This document shows, in pieces, positions 9,779 to 18,358 of a stretch of DNA of 64,000 nt. The position numbers and the translations under genes are program-made. A model generated the notes under the pieces. The model ran no database searches and was not told the DNA's origin. It worked only from the letters and a program-made list of their open reading frames with translations. This stretch comes from Brevundimonas intermedia (GTDB lineage: Bacteria > Pseudomonadota > Alphaproteobacteria > Caulobacterales > Caulobacteraceae): contig NZ_BSFD01000002.1 of the NCBI RefSeq assembly GCF_027922165.1, positions 478,874 to 542,873 of the forward strand. The letters are read 5' to 3'. Position 1 is the first letter of the stretch. Each line of letters opens with the position of its first letter.

Positions 9779-10273
9779 ATGCTCGCCGCCTTCGCTCTGT
9801 TTCTTCTGGCCCAACAGGCCGCCCCGGCCGTGGTCTGGGAGACGCCGCCCGTCGCCGTCGCCGAAGCGCCCCCGCCCCTGGCGGCGCACACCGTGCCGCA
9901 ATGGGGGCTCGCCGATCCGTTCGGCTACGAGCGGGCGCGGTGCAGTCCGCAGCTACGCGGCGCCCGGTCGCTGGAGGTGTGTCAGGCCGAGGTGCGGGCC
10001 CAGCTCGCCCTGGCCCTGGGACCGGACCTGCCCGACGCCCTGCGCCCGGCGGGCATGGCGGGCGACTGTCAAATGACTCAAGCCGCGGAACGCGGCGGCT
10101 CGGCCTACGGGCTGCAATGCGGCCCCCAATCCCGCGCGCCGACGGATTCTCCCCTGCCCAAGGAGGTGGACTGCCGCCCCCGTCCTGTCGAGGGGGGCTT
10201 CAGCTCCGAATGCCGGCCGGTCGGTGAGACGGAGGACAAGGGGTTGAAGCTGAAGCTGTGGGGTAACGACTGA
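9779..10273 (+). CDS. Small exported protein, unknown
   Basis: A 164-residue predicted exported protein. The N-terminus MLAAFALFLLAQQAAPA is a short signal peptide. The mature part is proline-rich at first and then contains six cysteines spread through YERARCSPQ, SLEVCQAEV, AGDCQMTQ, YGLQCGPQ, EVDCRPRP and SSECRPVGE, suggesting disulfide bonds in the periplasm. No known domain is recognised. It follows the VWA gene by 53 bases on the same strand and may be co-transcribed. GC and codon use look like the rest of the window. Confidence 0.72.
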   Translation: MLAAFALFLLAQQAAPAVVWETPPVAVAEAPPPLAAHTVPQWGLADPFGYERARCSPQLRGARSLEVCQAEVRAQLALALGPDLPDALRPAGMAGDCQMTQAAERGGSAYGLQCGPQSRAPTDSPLPKEVDCRPRPVEGGFSSECRPVGETEDKGLKLKLWGND

Positions 10274-10360
10274 CGGTTCGCCGTCCTCCAAAGCCAAGGC
10301 GCGCGATCCCGGCGCAAAGCTTGTATGTCGCCCTGGTCCAACCCTCGTCAGCACTGTGTT

Positions 10361-10374
10361 TGAGAACGTTCTCA
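10361..10374. promoter_or_regulatory. LacI-family operator, perfect 14-bp palindrome
   Basis: TGAGAACGTTCTCA is a perfect palindrome centred on the CG step and fits the general LacI-family pattern with central AACGTT. It lies 38 bases upstream of the NagX-like gene. A possible sigma-70-like pair, TTGAGA (10360-10365) and TAATTT (10382-10387) with 16 bases between, would place the operator over the -35 element, consistent with repression. The regulator is not in the window. Confidence 0.65.
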
Positions 10375-10411
10375 GCCGTGCTAATTTCGTTGAGTTTGTC
10401 AGGGGGCAGCG

Positions 10412-11614
10412 ATGAGTTCGGGTGAGGGTGAACGGCTGACCGCGCTGGATGTGCTGCGTGGCCTGGCGGTGGCGGGGATGATCCTGGTGGTCAGCCCGGG
10501 CGATTGGGGAATGACGTGGAGCGGGTTGCAGCACGCGGCATGGGACGGCTGGCGCCTGGCCGACATGGTGTTTCCGACATTCCTGTTCAGCGTGGGCCTG
10601 GCCATCGCCCTGTCCTTTCCGCGCGCCTTTGATCCGGCGGCGCAACGCGCCTTCTGGCTCAGGGTGGGACAGCGGGTCTTGTTGCTGATCGCGCTGGGGC
10701 TGGTTCTGGAGGCGACCTATAATCTGAGCCTGGCCTTGGGCGGCGGCGGGCCGGGTCAGGCTGATCTGGGACATCTACGCCTGCCCGGGGTGCTGCAGCG
10801 GATCGCCCTCTGCTATGGTCTGGCGGTGCTCGCCGTCGTCGCCACCGGACGGATCGCCACGCAGCGGATCAGCCTGCGTCCCGCCCCCGTGGCCGTTGTC
10901 ATCGTTACGGTGCTGATCGGTTACTGGCTGTTGCTGACCTTCACGCCCGTGCCGGGCTACGGCGTCGGACGACTGGATCCAGAAGGCAACCTGGGGGCCT
11001 TCATTGATCGGGCCGTGTTTACGCCTCCGCATCTGTGGCCGCTGGGCTGGGCCGAGCCGGGCGGGCCGGTGGTCTATGACCCGGAGGGCCTGGTCTCGAC
11101 CCTGCCAGCGACGACCAATGTGCTGTTCGGGGTTTTGGCCGGACACGTCGTCTCCACTCGAGCTGCGCGGGCGCCGCTGATCCTGGCCAGCTCTGGCCTC
11201 GGCCTCCTCCTCATCGGCCTTGCGCTGGACCCGGTCTTCGTCATCAACAAGCGGATCTGGACCTCCAGCTTCGCCCTCCTGAGCAGCGGCTTTTCATTCA
11301 TGGTCCTGGCCGCCTTAATAGCGGTTACAGGGCAAAGGGTCATCGACATGCTGTCGACGCCGTTCCGCATCCTGGGCGGAAACGCCATAGCCGCCTTCGT
11401 CCTCTCGACCCTTTTGGGACGACTGTACGGCCTGCCCCTGCTCCCCAGCGCCGAGGCCGTTCAGCGAACGCCGCAAGGCTGGCTCAACGCCCGGATGCTG
11501 TCGGTGTTCGGAGAACCGTATTGGGCCTCCTTCGCCTGCGCCGTCCTGATGGTCTCGGTGGTGACGCTGATCCTGACGCCGCTCCATCGGCGGGCCATAC
11601 ACATCCGCCTTTGA
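10412..11614 (+). CDS. NagX/HGSNAT-like membrane acyltransferase (DUF5009)
   Basis: A 400-residue membrane protein with about ten hydrophobic segments, in the family of human heparan-alpha-glucosaminide N-acetyltransferase and bacterial NagX. The family N-terminus RLTALDVLRGLAVAGMI and the segment WDGWRLADMVFPTFLF are clear. Bacterial relatives are found in N-acetylglucosamine and other glycan-use regulons, where they are thought to act on sugars at the inner membrane. The LacI-type palindrome just upstream supports carbohydrate control. Which sugar is unknown. Downstream it converges on the csbD-like gene. Confidence 0.85.
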   Translation: MSSGEGERLTALDVLRGLAVAGMILVVSPGDWGMTWSGLQHAAWDGWRLADMVFPTFLFSVGLAIALSFPRAFDPAAQRAFWLRVGQRVLLLIALGLVLEATYNLSLALGGGGPGQADLGHLRLPGVLQRIALCYGLAVLAVVATGRIATQRISLRPAPVAVVIVTVLIGYWLLLTFTPVPGYGVGRLDPEGNLGAFIDRAVFTPPHLWPLGWAEPGGPVVYDPEGLVSTLPATTNVLFGVLAGHVVSTRAARAPLILASSGLGLLLIGLALDPVFVINKRIWTSSFALLSSGFSFMVLAALIAVTGQRVIDMLSTPFRILGGNAIAAFVLSTLLGRLYGLPLLPSAEAVQRTPQGWLNARMLSVFGEPYWASFACAVLMVSVVTLILTPLHRRAIHIRL

Positions 11615-11616
11615 CC

Positions 11617-11648
11617 AAAAGAAAGGGCCGCCGGCGAACCGGCGACCC
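11617..11648 (-). terminator. Rho-independent terminator after csbD-like gene
   Basis: On the minus strand a stem (11648-11639 with 11634-11625, one mismatch in ten pairs, loop TTCG) is followed by TTTCTTTT. It sits 25 bases beyond the csbD-like stop. It also lies just past the end of the convergent NagX-like gene and might serve both. Confidence 0.75.
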
Positions 11649-11672
11649 TGACTTCATCCTGATCGGGTTTGA

Positions 11673-11855
11673 TCAGTTACGATTGTCGCGAAGACTGTCC
11701 TTCACGCCGCCGACGGCGTTCTGGACCTTGCCCTCGACCTGATCGGCCTTGCCTTCGGCCTGCAGTTTGGAATCGCCGGTCAGCTTGCCCGCGCCTTCCT
11801 TGATCTTGCCGCCGATGTTCTTGGCGGAGCCTTCGATACGGTCATGATCAGCCAT
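11673..11855 (-). CDS. CsbD family stress protein
   Basis: A 60-residue hydrophilic protein of the CsbD/YjbJ family: MADHDRIEGSAKNIGGKIKE followed by a repeat-like KLTGDSKLQAEGKADQVEG. Members are abundant, small, largely helical proteins induced by general stress; the biochemical role is not established. The start has a strong Shine-Dalgarno (AAGGAGAA) 5 bases upstream. An EcfG-type promoter lies 53-78 bases upstream of the start, which fits control by the alphaproteobacterial general stress response. Confidence 0.93.
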   Translation of the reverse strand: MADHDRIEGSAKNIGGKIKEGAGKLTGDSKLQAEGKADQVEGKVQNAVGGVKDSLRDNRN

Positions 11856-11907
11856 GGGAATTCTCCTTTTCGAGCGACGCCGTCATGGCGCCGGGACGTG
11901 AAAGGAG

Positions 11908-11933
11908 AACGGGACGATCGCCCGCCTTGTTCC
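11908..11933 (-). promoter_or_regulatory. EcfG-type general stress promoter for csbD-like gene
   Basis: On the minus strand the sequence reads GGAAC (11933-11929), 17 bases, then CGTT (11911-11908). GGAAC-N16/17-CGTT is the established consensus for the EcfG/SigT sigma factors of alphaproteobacteria. The CsbD family is a typical stress-response target, so site and gene agree. Confidence 0.8.
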
Positions 11934-11940
11934 GTAAGGT

Positions 11941-12384
11941 TCAGCTTGCCCGACGCAGCCAGACCGCGACGGCCCAGGCGTGGGCGTCGTGGCGGAGGCG
12001 CGACAGAGCCACGGTCGGCTCCAGCCAGACCAGGGTGTGGTCTTCCTCGCACTTGGCGTCGGGGTTCTCGGCCGTGACCGATGCAGTCCAGAAGCCGCCG
12101 ACATTATAGAGCGGCTCGCCGTTGCTCTTCAGATGATACTGGCCGGCTTCGGCGATGCGGTTCATGGGCGCAACGCAGAGCCCCGTTTCCTCGACGAACT
12201 CGCGCACCAGCGCCTCGACCTCGGTTTCCTCGCCGTCCACCGCGCCGCCGGGCAGGTCGAAATAGGCGCCGGCCGGACGCTCCACCCGGACGCAGGCGAT
12301 CAGGCCTTCACGTTCAACGACGCCGAAGGCGGTCGCGCGATGGCGGTAATCAAGAGCGGGATTGCGAAGGCCAAACTGGAGCAT
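11941..12384 (-). CDS. NUDIX hydrolase
   Basis: A 147-residue pyrophosphohydrolase. The NUDIX box is complete from G47: GAVDGEE, seven residues, then REFVEETGL (R61, E62, E65, E66), which coordinates the catalytic Mg2+. The substrate class (nucleoside diphosphate derivative) cannot be refined. The start at 12384 is 15 bases after the stop of the upstream signalling gene, so it could be transcribed with that operon, with csbD downstream on its own promoter. Confidence 0.92.
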   Translation of the reverse strand: MLQFGLRNPALDYRHRATAFGVVEREGLIACVRVERPAGAYFDLPGGAVDGEETEVEALVREFVEETGLCVAPMNRIAEAGQYHLKSNGEPLYNVGGFWTASVTAENPDAKCEEDHTLVWLEPTVALSRLRHDAHAWAVAVWLRRAS

Positions 12385-12399
12385 GACGGATGTCCGACC

Positions 12400-13440
12400 T
12401 CAGAGGTCGAAGGCCAGCCTGGCGCGCACGCCCTTGTGAGCCCCGTCGAACTCGACCGCCGAGCGCAGGCCCGAGGCCATGGCCGAGATGATCTTGCCGC
12501 CCAGGCCGGTGCCCTTGGGCGTTCCGTCGCCCAGGCCGGGACCGTCGTCCTCGACAGTCAATATGGCGCGATGCTCGCCATCGGGTTTCAGGCTGATGCG
12601 GATCTCGCCGCCCTGCCCCGGCTGATAGGCGTATTTCACAGCATTGGTGACCAGCTCGGCGACGACGACGCCCAGGGACACGGCCTGGTCGGTCGTGACC
12701 CACATGGGGGCGGCGTCCACGACCAGACGGGGGGAGCCCTCGCCCGGACCGACCGACTTGGACAGTTCGTCCATCAGCCCTTCCAGATAATCGTCCATGG
12801 CCACGCGGCTCATGTCGCCCGAGGTATAGAGGCGGCGATGGACGTGGGCCACGGCCTCGATCCGCGCCTGGCATTCGCGCAGGGCTTCGCGGGCGCGCTC
12901 GTCGTCGATGTGCCGCATCTGCAGGGACATGAAGCTGGACACCAGCTGCAGCGAGTTGCCGACGCGGTGGTTGACCTCGCGCAGCATGGCCTCGGCGCGG
13001 TCACGGGCCAGGCGGATTTCCTCCTGCGCGATCTCGTTTTCACGCTGCAGCCGGCGGCGCAGCAGGGCGTCCTCGAGCGCGGAACGCAGCAGGGAGGTAA
13101 AGTCCTCGGAGACGTCCTTGATCACATAGTCGGCGGCGCCGGCGCGCAGGGCGGCGACGGCGATCCGCCCGTCCTGGGCGCCGGTGACATAGACGATGGG
13201 CGGCGGCGCGGTCAGGGCCAGGATGTCCGGCAGGACGTCCAGCCCGTCGCGGGTGGGCATATAGTGGTCCAGGGCGCAGACGTCGTATTCGTTGACCGCA
13301 AGCAGGGCCAGGCCCGCGTCCCCGTCGGGGGCGCTGGTCACGGCATAGCCGTGGCGGCCCAACTCCTTCTCGACCAAGCGCGACAGACCGCGATCATCGT
13401 CGATATAGAGCAGGCGAATGGCGCCCGAGGTTTCGATCAC
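12400..13440 (-). CDS. Receiver-HisKA_2 hybrid histidine kinase
   Basis: A 346-residue soluble protein with an N-terminal receiver domain (residues about 8-125, phospho-acceptor D58, conserved K108) and a HisKA_2-type kinase. The phosphorylation region is LREVNHRVGNSLQL with H158, followed by a HATPase domain with NAVKYA and DDGPGLG motifs. This order (receiver first, kinase second, no membrane segment) suggests a kinase whose output is set by phosphorylation of its own receiver. The start overlaps the stop of the preceding single-domain response regulator gene by 4 bases. HisKA_2 kinases are frequent in alphaproteobacterial light and general stress pathways; a link to the EcfG promoter nearby is speculative. 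Confidence 0.9.
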   Translation of the reverse strand: MIETSGAIRLLYIDDDRGLSRLVEKELGRHGYAVTSAPDGDAGLALLAVNEYDVCALDHYMPTRDGLDVLPDILALTAPPPIVYVTGAQDGRIAVAALRAGAADYVIKDVSEDFTSLLRSALEDALLRRRLQRENEIAQEEIRLARDRAEAMLREVNHRVGNSLQLVSSFMSLQMRHIDDERAREALRECQARIEAVAHVHRRLYTSGDMSRVAMDDYLEGLMDELSKSVGPGEGSPRLVVDAAPMWVTTDQAVSLGVVVAELVTNAVKYAYQPGQGGEIRISLKPDGEHRAILTVEDDGPGLGDGTPKGTGLGGKIISAMASGLRSAVEFDGAHKGVRARLAFDL

Positions 13441-13862
13441 TCGATCTCCGGCGCCTGCATCACCGACAGGAACAGACCCAACTGGCGGATCGCGCCGGCG
13501 AAGGACTCATAGTCCACAGGCTTGGTGATATAGACGTTGCAGCCCAGATCGTAGCAGCGCTGGATCTCGACCTTGTCGTCCGTCGTGGTCAGGACGACCA
13601 CGGGCGCGCGCTTCAGGCGATCGTCACCCTTGACCCGCTCCAGAATGTCCGTTCCCGACATGTCGGGCAGATTGAGGTCCAGCAGGATCAGCAGCGGCCC
13701 ATTGGCCAGTATCTCGGGGCTGAACAGATAATCGAGGGCCGCGCCGCCTTCGTCGAAATGCTTGATCTCGTTGTTGATGTTGGCGCGACGGATGTTTTTT
13801 TCGATCAGCTTGGCGTGACCGTGGTCGTCCTCGACCATGATGATTTTGACGGCTTGCGTCAC
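13437..13862 (-). CDS. Single-domain response regulator (Rcp1-like)
   Basis: A 141-residue receiver with no output domain. The acidic pocket VEDD, phospho-acceptor D62 in LLDLNLPDMSG, the TTT region near 92-94 and K114 in ITKPVDYESF are all present. The family is the one usually paired with CHASE3 or phytochrome-type kinases, where the receiver passes phosphate on or acts through protein contact. Overlaps both neighbours by 4 bases (ATGA), so the three proteins are very likely made together. Confidence 0.92.
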   Translation of the reverse strand: MTQAVKIIMVEDDHGHAKLIEKNIRRANINNEIKHFDEGGAALDYLFSPEILANGPLLILLDLNLPDMSGTDILERVKGDDRLKRAPVVVLTTTDDKVEIQRCYDLGCNVYITKPVDYESFAGAIRQLGLFLSVMQAPEIE

Positions 13863-15385
13863 AGTACGCCTCCGGGTTCCGACAGGATCAGTCGTTTGGG
13901 GAATTTCAGCAGGAAAGTCGAGCCCTTGCCAAGCTCGGACTCCACATCGATCGTGCCGCCGATACGGCGCACGCTGTTGCGTACGAAGGCAAGCCCCAGG
14001 CCTTCGCCGGCGCGATCCTGTTTTCCGGAGCGGCGGAACAGTTCGAAGATCCGTTCATGGTCGCGGGGGGCGATGCCGCGGCCGTTGTCGGCGACCCGAT
14101 AGACCACCCAGCCGCCCGCGACCTCCTCGCCCGAGACGATGATCTCGCCGGGACGGCCCGCATCCAGATATTTGACGGCGTTGTCGATCAGATTGCCGAG
14201 AATCTGTTCCATCGAAATACGGTCGCTTTCGATCGGCGGCAGGTCCTCGACGAGGATCCGTGCGCCTGAAGCCTCGGTCTGGTGGTGAACGCTGTCCGCG
14301 ATGTTCTGGGCCATGGCGGTCATGTCCAGGGTCTCGGGCAGCGGGTTGCGCCGTCCCTCGCGCGAGAGTTTCAGGATAGCGTTGATCAGCCGGTCCATCT
14401 TCTCGGTCGAGGCGCGGATGAAGCCGATGGCCTCGGGCATGTCCTCGCGGACGGCCATGACAACGTCTGGCGCCACGGGTCGGTGTGTCTCCGCCTCGGC
14501 GATGGCCTTGTCTATGACCTTGCCGGCCTGCTCCAGCTCGGAGGTGTAGCCCATCACATTGACGAGGGGCGCGCGCAGGTCGTGGCTGACGATATAGGCG
14601 AAGCGCTGAATTTCGTCGTTGGCGCGGGTCAGGGCGGCCGTGCGGTCCCGCACCGTGTCCTCCAGCCCTGCATTCAGGGCGTCCAGCTCTTCGCGGGCCC
14701 TCTGGATCTCTGCGACATAACGGCGGACGACCCAGGCCGACAGGATCGCCAGCACCAGCACTAAGAGGCCGGCGATGGCGTTCATCGCGACGGTCAGGAC
14801 GCCGAGCCGTTCCGACGTCCGCGTGCGCTCGGCGATACGAGTCGATTTCAGCGTGTCGAACGCCGTGATCGTGCCCCGGAGCTCATCCATATAGCGCTTG
14901 CCCTGTCCGGATCGCACCAACTGGATCGACTGGCCGATCCGGCCGGCTCGAGTCAGGTTCAAGGTCTTGTCCATCTCGCCGAACTTGGCGTCGGCGAGGG
15001 CATGAATGCGCGTCACATACGGCCGAAGCGAAGGATCCGCGGCCGCGCCTGCGTCCAGCAACCTCAAGGCCGGAGCGATCTCTCCGCGCGCCTCTTCAAA
15101 CGGTTGAAGAAAGTCGGTCCGTCCGGTCAAAAGAAAGCCCCTCTGGGCCGTCTCGGCGTCCAGCATGGCGATCAGGACTGTCCGCGACGCCCGACGCATT
15201 CGCTGGGCGTTCTCGATGGAGTCGTTGATGGTCGCCGTTCGCTGGATCATCACGAAACTGGCGACATTGACGGTCAGCAGCAGGAAGAACGCCAGGGTGA
15301 GGAGCGCGGTGATCGAGCGCACCAGCGACGGCGTCCGCACGAAGTCGCTGAAACGCGACCAGTTCTGGCTTGAGCGAGGTGTCAT
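13859..15385 (-). CDS. CHASE3-domain sensor histidine kinase
   Basis: A 508-residue membrane kinase. Transmembrane segment 1 is at about residues 25-47 and segment 2 at about 200-221. The periplasmic part between them matches CHASE3 (RASRTVLIAMLDAETAQRGF is the typical signature). A coiled linker leads to HisKA with YIVSHDLRAPL (H268) and a HATPase domain with NLIDNAVKYLD, DNGRGIA and GEGLGLAF. The ligand of CHASE3 is unknown. The ATG at 15385 is preferred; the frame is open to 15421. First gene of a three-gene set with the single receiver and the receiver-kinase. Confidence 0.9.
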   Translation of the reverse strand: MTPRSSQNWSRFSDFVRTPSLVRSITALLTLAFFLLLTVNVASFVMIQRTATINDSIENAQRMRRASRTVLIAMLDAETAQRGFLLTGRTDFLQPFEEARGEIAPALRLLDAGAAADPSLRPYVTRIHALADAKFGEMDKTLNLTRAGRIGQSIQLVRSGQGKRYMDELRGTITAFDTLKSTRIAERTRTSERLGVLTVAMNAIAGLLVLVLAILSAWVVRRYVAEIQRAREELDALNAGLEDTVRDRTAALTRANDEIQRFAYIVSHDLRAPLVNVMGYTSELEQAGKVIDKAIAEAETHRPVAPDVVMAVREDMPEAIGFIRASTEKMDRLINAILKLSREGRRNPLPETLDMTAMAQNIADSVHHQTEASGARILVEDLPPIESDRISMEQILGNLIDNAVKYLDAGRPGEIIVSGEEVAGGWVVYRVADNGRGIAPRDHERIFELFRRSGKQDRAGEGLGLAFVRNSVRRIGGTIDVESELGKGSTFLLKFPKRLILSEPGGVL

Positions 15386-15519
15386 GGCGCGGAGCATTAG
15401 CGGCGTAGCCGCGCGCGTCAAACGCCTGTTGCACGAAACCTGAGGGCGTTTGGCGACTTAGGGTTAATATGGCTTGGCTTGGACCCTGCGGGGGCAGGTC
15501 TAACGTGGGGAGCGGGACA

Positions 15520-16233
15520 ATGATCTGGTGGTGGTGGGTTTTGCCGGCGGCGGTGGCGCTGATCGGGTTTGTCGTATTGATCCGAGGGCTGAGGGCGCTG
15601 TCCGGCGGAAAGCCTTTTCGCGGCGTAGCCGGCGCGCTGTTCGGCGGGGGTGCCCTCTGGGCGGCGTCGCTGGCCGCCCTGTTCGGCATGAACCTGCAGA
15701 CCTACGAGCGGTTGACCTATGAGCGCCCGGTCGCGACCCTGGCCCTGCGCCAGCTCGGGCCGCAATATTACGAGATCAACCTGACGCAGCCGACGGTCCA
15801 GGGACAGACGGCCGACGCCGGCGCCCTTTATCCGGTTCACGGCGACGACTGGCGGATCGAGGCCCAGGTTCTCAAATGGAAACCTTGGGCCAACGTCATG
15901 GGTCTGGATTCGCAATACAGGCTGGATCGGCTGTCCGGCCGATACCGCGCCATTGAGCAGGAACTACACGGCGAACGCAGCGCCTATGATCTGGCGGCGG
16001 CGTCCAACGCTCGCAACGGCGCCGTGCCCTTCAAGGTCGAGGCCTGGGACGCGATCCGCCGGTACCGCCCCTATGTCGACGCCGCCGACACCCTGTACGG
16101 ATCGGCCGCCTATATGCCCATGGCCGACGGCGCCCGGTACGAGGTCTGGATCACCCAATCGGGCCTGGTCGCCCGGCCCGTCAATGACGTGGCGCGCAAC
16201 GCCTCGGCCGGCGGTTGGACGGTGGCCAACTGA
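15520..16233 (+). CDS. Membrane-anchored protein of unknown function
   Basis: About 237 residues starting MIWWWWVLPAAVALIGF. Two N-terminal hydrophobic segments (about 3-22 and 38-58) are followed by a soluble, probably periplasmic domain of some 175 residues. Similar proteins in Caulobacterales are sometimes named 'cation/multidrug efflux pump', but nothing here looks like a pump, so no function is claimed. ATG 15520 has GGGGAGCGGG just upstream and is chosen over the open frame from 15469. Converges on flhA with 16 bases between stops. Confidence 0.75.
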   Translation: MIWWWWVLPAAVALIGFVVLIRGLRALSGGKPFRGVAGALFGGGALWAASLAALFGMNLQTYERLTYERPVATLALRQLGPQYYEINLTQPTVQGQTADAGALYPVHGDDWRIEAQVLKWKPWANVMGLDSQYRLDRLSGRYRAIEQELHGERSAYDLAAASNARNGAVPFKVEAWDAIRRYRPYVDAADTLYGSAAYMPMADGARYEVWITQSGLVARPVNDVARNASAGGWTVAN

Positions 16234-16249
16234 GCCTCAGACCTGGCCC

Positions 16250-18358
16250 TTAGACCTGACCCAGCGTCCGCAGCTTGGCGCGGGGATGGATTTCGTTCTG
16301 GCTCATGACCACGGTCTGGCCCCGGAACCGCTCGATGATCGAACGGACATAGGGGCGGGTCTGCGGGCCGGTCAGCAGGACGGGGTTTTCGCCGGACATG
16401 GCGATCCGTTCGAAGGTGTCGCGCACGGTGCGGATGAAGTCCTGAAGCCGTGACGGCGCCATGGCCAGTTGCTTGTCCTCGCCGCCGCCAACCAGGCTCT
16501 CGGCGAAGGCGGCTTCCCACTCGGGCGACAGGGTGACGATCGGCAGGGCGCCGTCACCCCCTTGATGCTGCCAGCACAGCTGCCGGGCCAGCCGCGCACG
16601 AACGTGTTCAACCAGAGTGGTGACGCTAGTGCTGTGAGGCGCAGCCTCGGCCAAGCCTTCCAGGATGGCGGGCAGGTCGCGGATCGAGACCTTTTCGCGC
16701 AGCAGGGACTGAAGCACCCGCTGAAGCGTGGTGACGGTGACGACGGTGGGGATCAGCTCCTCGACCAGCTTCTTCTCTTCGACGCCCAGTTCCTTCAGCA
16801 GCTTCTGGGTCTCGCTGTAGGACAGCAGGTCCGCCATATTCTCCTTGAGGATCTCGGTCAGGTGGGTCGTCAGCACCGTCGAGGGATCGACCAGGGTATA
16901 GCCGTGGAAGGTGGCTTCCTCGCGCAGGTTCTCGTTGATCCAGGTCGCCGGCAAGCCGAAGGCCGGCTCTCGCATGTGCTCGCCCGGCAGTTCGACCTGA
17001 CGACCGGAGGGGTCCATGGCCATCAGGTGGCCCAGACGCACCTCGCCCTGCCCCGCTTCCATTTCCTTGATGCGAATGGCGTAGCCCTGGGTCGGCAGAC
17101 GCATGTTGTCGAGGATGCGGACCTGGGGGATGACGAAGCCGTATTCCTGCGCCAGCGACCGGCGCAGGGCCTTGATCTGATCGGTCAGCCGGCGCCCTTC
17201 GAGATCATTGATCAGGCTGAGCAGGGAATAGCCCAACTCGATCTTCACCTCGTCGATGGTCAGAACATTGCTGATCGGCTCCTCGACCTCCTCCTTCGGC
17301 TTGGCGGCGGCGGCGAGCTCCGCCTCGGTCGGCTGGGGCTTCAATCGCCCGCGTCCCAACTTCCAGGCCATGAAGCCCGAGCCGATCGCCAGGGCGGCGA
17401 ACGGGATCAGCGGCATGCCGGGGATCAGGCCGATCAGGCCGGCGGCGCCCGACACAACGCCCAGCGAGACCGGGTTGGTGGCCAGCTGGGTGACCATGGC
17501 CTTGTCCGCCGTGCCCTCAACGCCCGCCTTGGACACCAGGAAGCCTGCGGCGATGGAGATGATGATGGCCGGCACCTGCGTGACCAAGCCGTCGCCGATG
17601 GTCAGCTGAACATAGGTATTGGCGGCCTCCATCGCCGGCATGCCGTGCTGCAGCGTACCGATCAGGATACCGCCGATGGCGTTGATGAAGGTGATGATCA
17701 GGCCGGCGACGGCATCGCCGCGCACGAACTTCGAGGCGCCGTCCATGGCGCCAAAGAAGGTCGATTCCTGCTCCAGCTCCTTGCGGCGCAGCTTGGCCTG
17801 GTCCTCTGTGATCAGGCCCGACGACAGGTCGGCGTCGATGGCCATCTGCTTGCCCGGCATGGAGTCCAGCGTGAAGCGGGCCGAGACTTCGGCGATCCGG
17901 GTCGAGCCCTTGGTGATGACGACGAAGTTCACCACCAGGATGATGGCGAAGATGATCACCCCGATGATGAAATTGCCGCCCATCATCAACTGACCGAAGG
18001 CGTTGATGACCTGACCGGCGGCGTCGTGGCCTTCCTGGCCGTGGGTCAGGATCAGGCGCGTCGAGGCCAGGTTCAGGCCCAGTCGGAACAGGGTCGAGAC
18101 CAGAAGGACCGTCGGGAAGATGGCGAAGTCCAGCGGCCGCTTCATCATCACGGCCGTCATCAGGATCAGCACCGACGAGACCAGCGAGATGGCCAGCAGC
18201 AGGTCCAGAAGCATCTTCGGGACCGGCAGGATCAGCAGCATGATCACGCCGATCACGCCGACCGCCATCAGAACTTCGCCGCGGTTGACCCAGCCCAGGA
18301 CGTCGCGCCCGGTGGGGCGCGCCATGCCGTCTTTCATCATCAAAGGCGTATCAGTCAC
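16250..18358 (-). CDS. flhA: Flagellar type III export protein FlhA
   Basis: A 702-residue core component of the flagellar export gate. The N-terminal half has about eight transmembrane helices and the conserved FHIPEP-type loop (FTLDSMPGKQMAIDAD). The C-terminal half is the cytosolic ring that docks export chaperones. The start is a GTG at 18358 that overlaps the beta-lactamase stop by 8 bases; ATGs at codons 7 and 8 are alternatives. In Caulobacter flhA follows flbD directly, so the intervening gene is an insertion relative to that order. Last gene of the flagellar operon in this window. Confidence 0.97.
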   Translation of the reverse strand: MTDTPLMMKDGMARPTGRDVLGWVNRGEVLMAVGVIGVIMLLILPVPKMLLDLLLAISLVSSVLILMTAVMMKRPLDFAIFPTVLLVSTLFRLGLNLASTRLILTHGQEGHDAAGQVINAFGQLMMGGNFIIGVIIFAIILVVNFVVITKGSTRIAEVSARFTLDSMPGKQMAIDADLSSGLITEDQAKLRRKELEQESTFFGAMDGASKFVRGDAVAGLIITFINAIGGILIGTLQHGMPAMEAANTYVQLTIGDGLVTQVPAIIISIAAGFLVSKAGVEGTADKAMVTQLATNPVSLGVVSGAAGLIGLIPGMPLIPFAALAIGSGFMAWKLGRGRLKPQPTEAELAAAAKPKEEVEEPISNVLTIDEVKIELGYSLLSLINDLEGRRLTDQIKALRRSLAQEYGFVIPQVRILDNMRLPTQGYAIRIKEMEAGQGEVRLGHLMAMDPSGRQVELPGEHMREPAFGLPATWINENLREEATFHGYTLVDPSTVLTTHLTEILKENMADLLSYSETQKLLKELGVEEKKLVEELIPTVVTVTTLQRVLQSLLREKVSIRDLPAILEGLAEAAPHSTSVTTLVEHVRARLARQLCWQHQGGDGALPIVTLSPEWEAAFAESLVGGGEDKQLAMAPSRLQDFIRTVRDTFERIAMSGENPVLLTGPQTRPYVRSIIERFRGQTVVMSQNEIHPRAKLRTLGQV

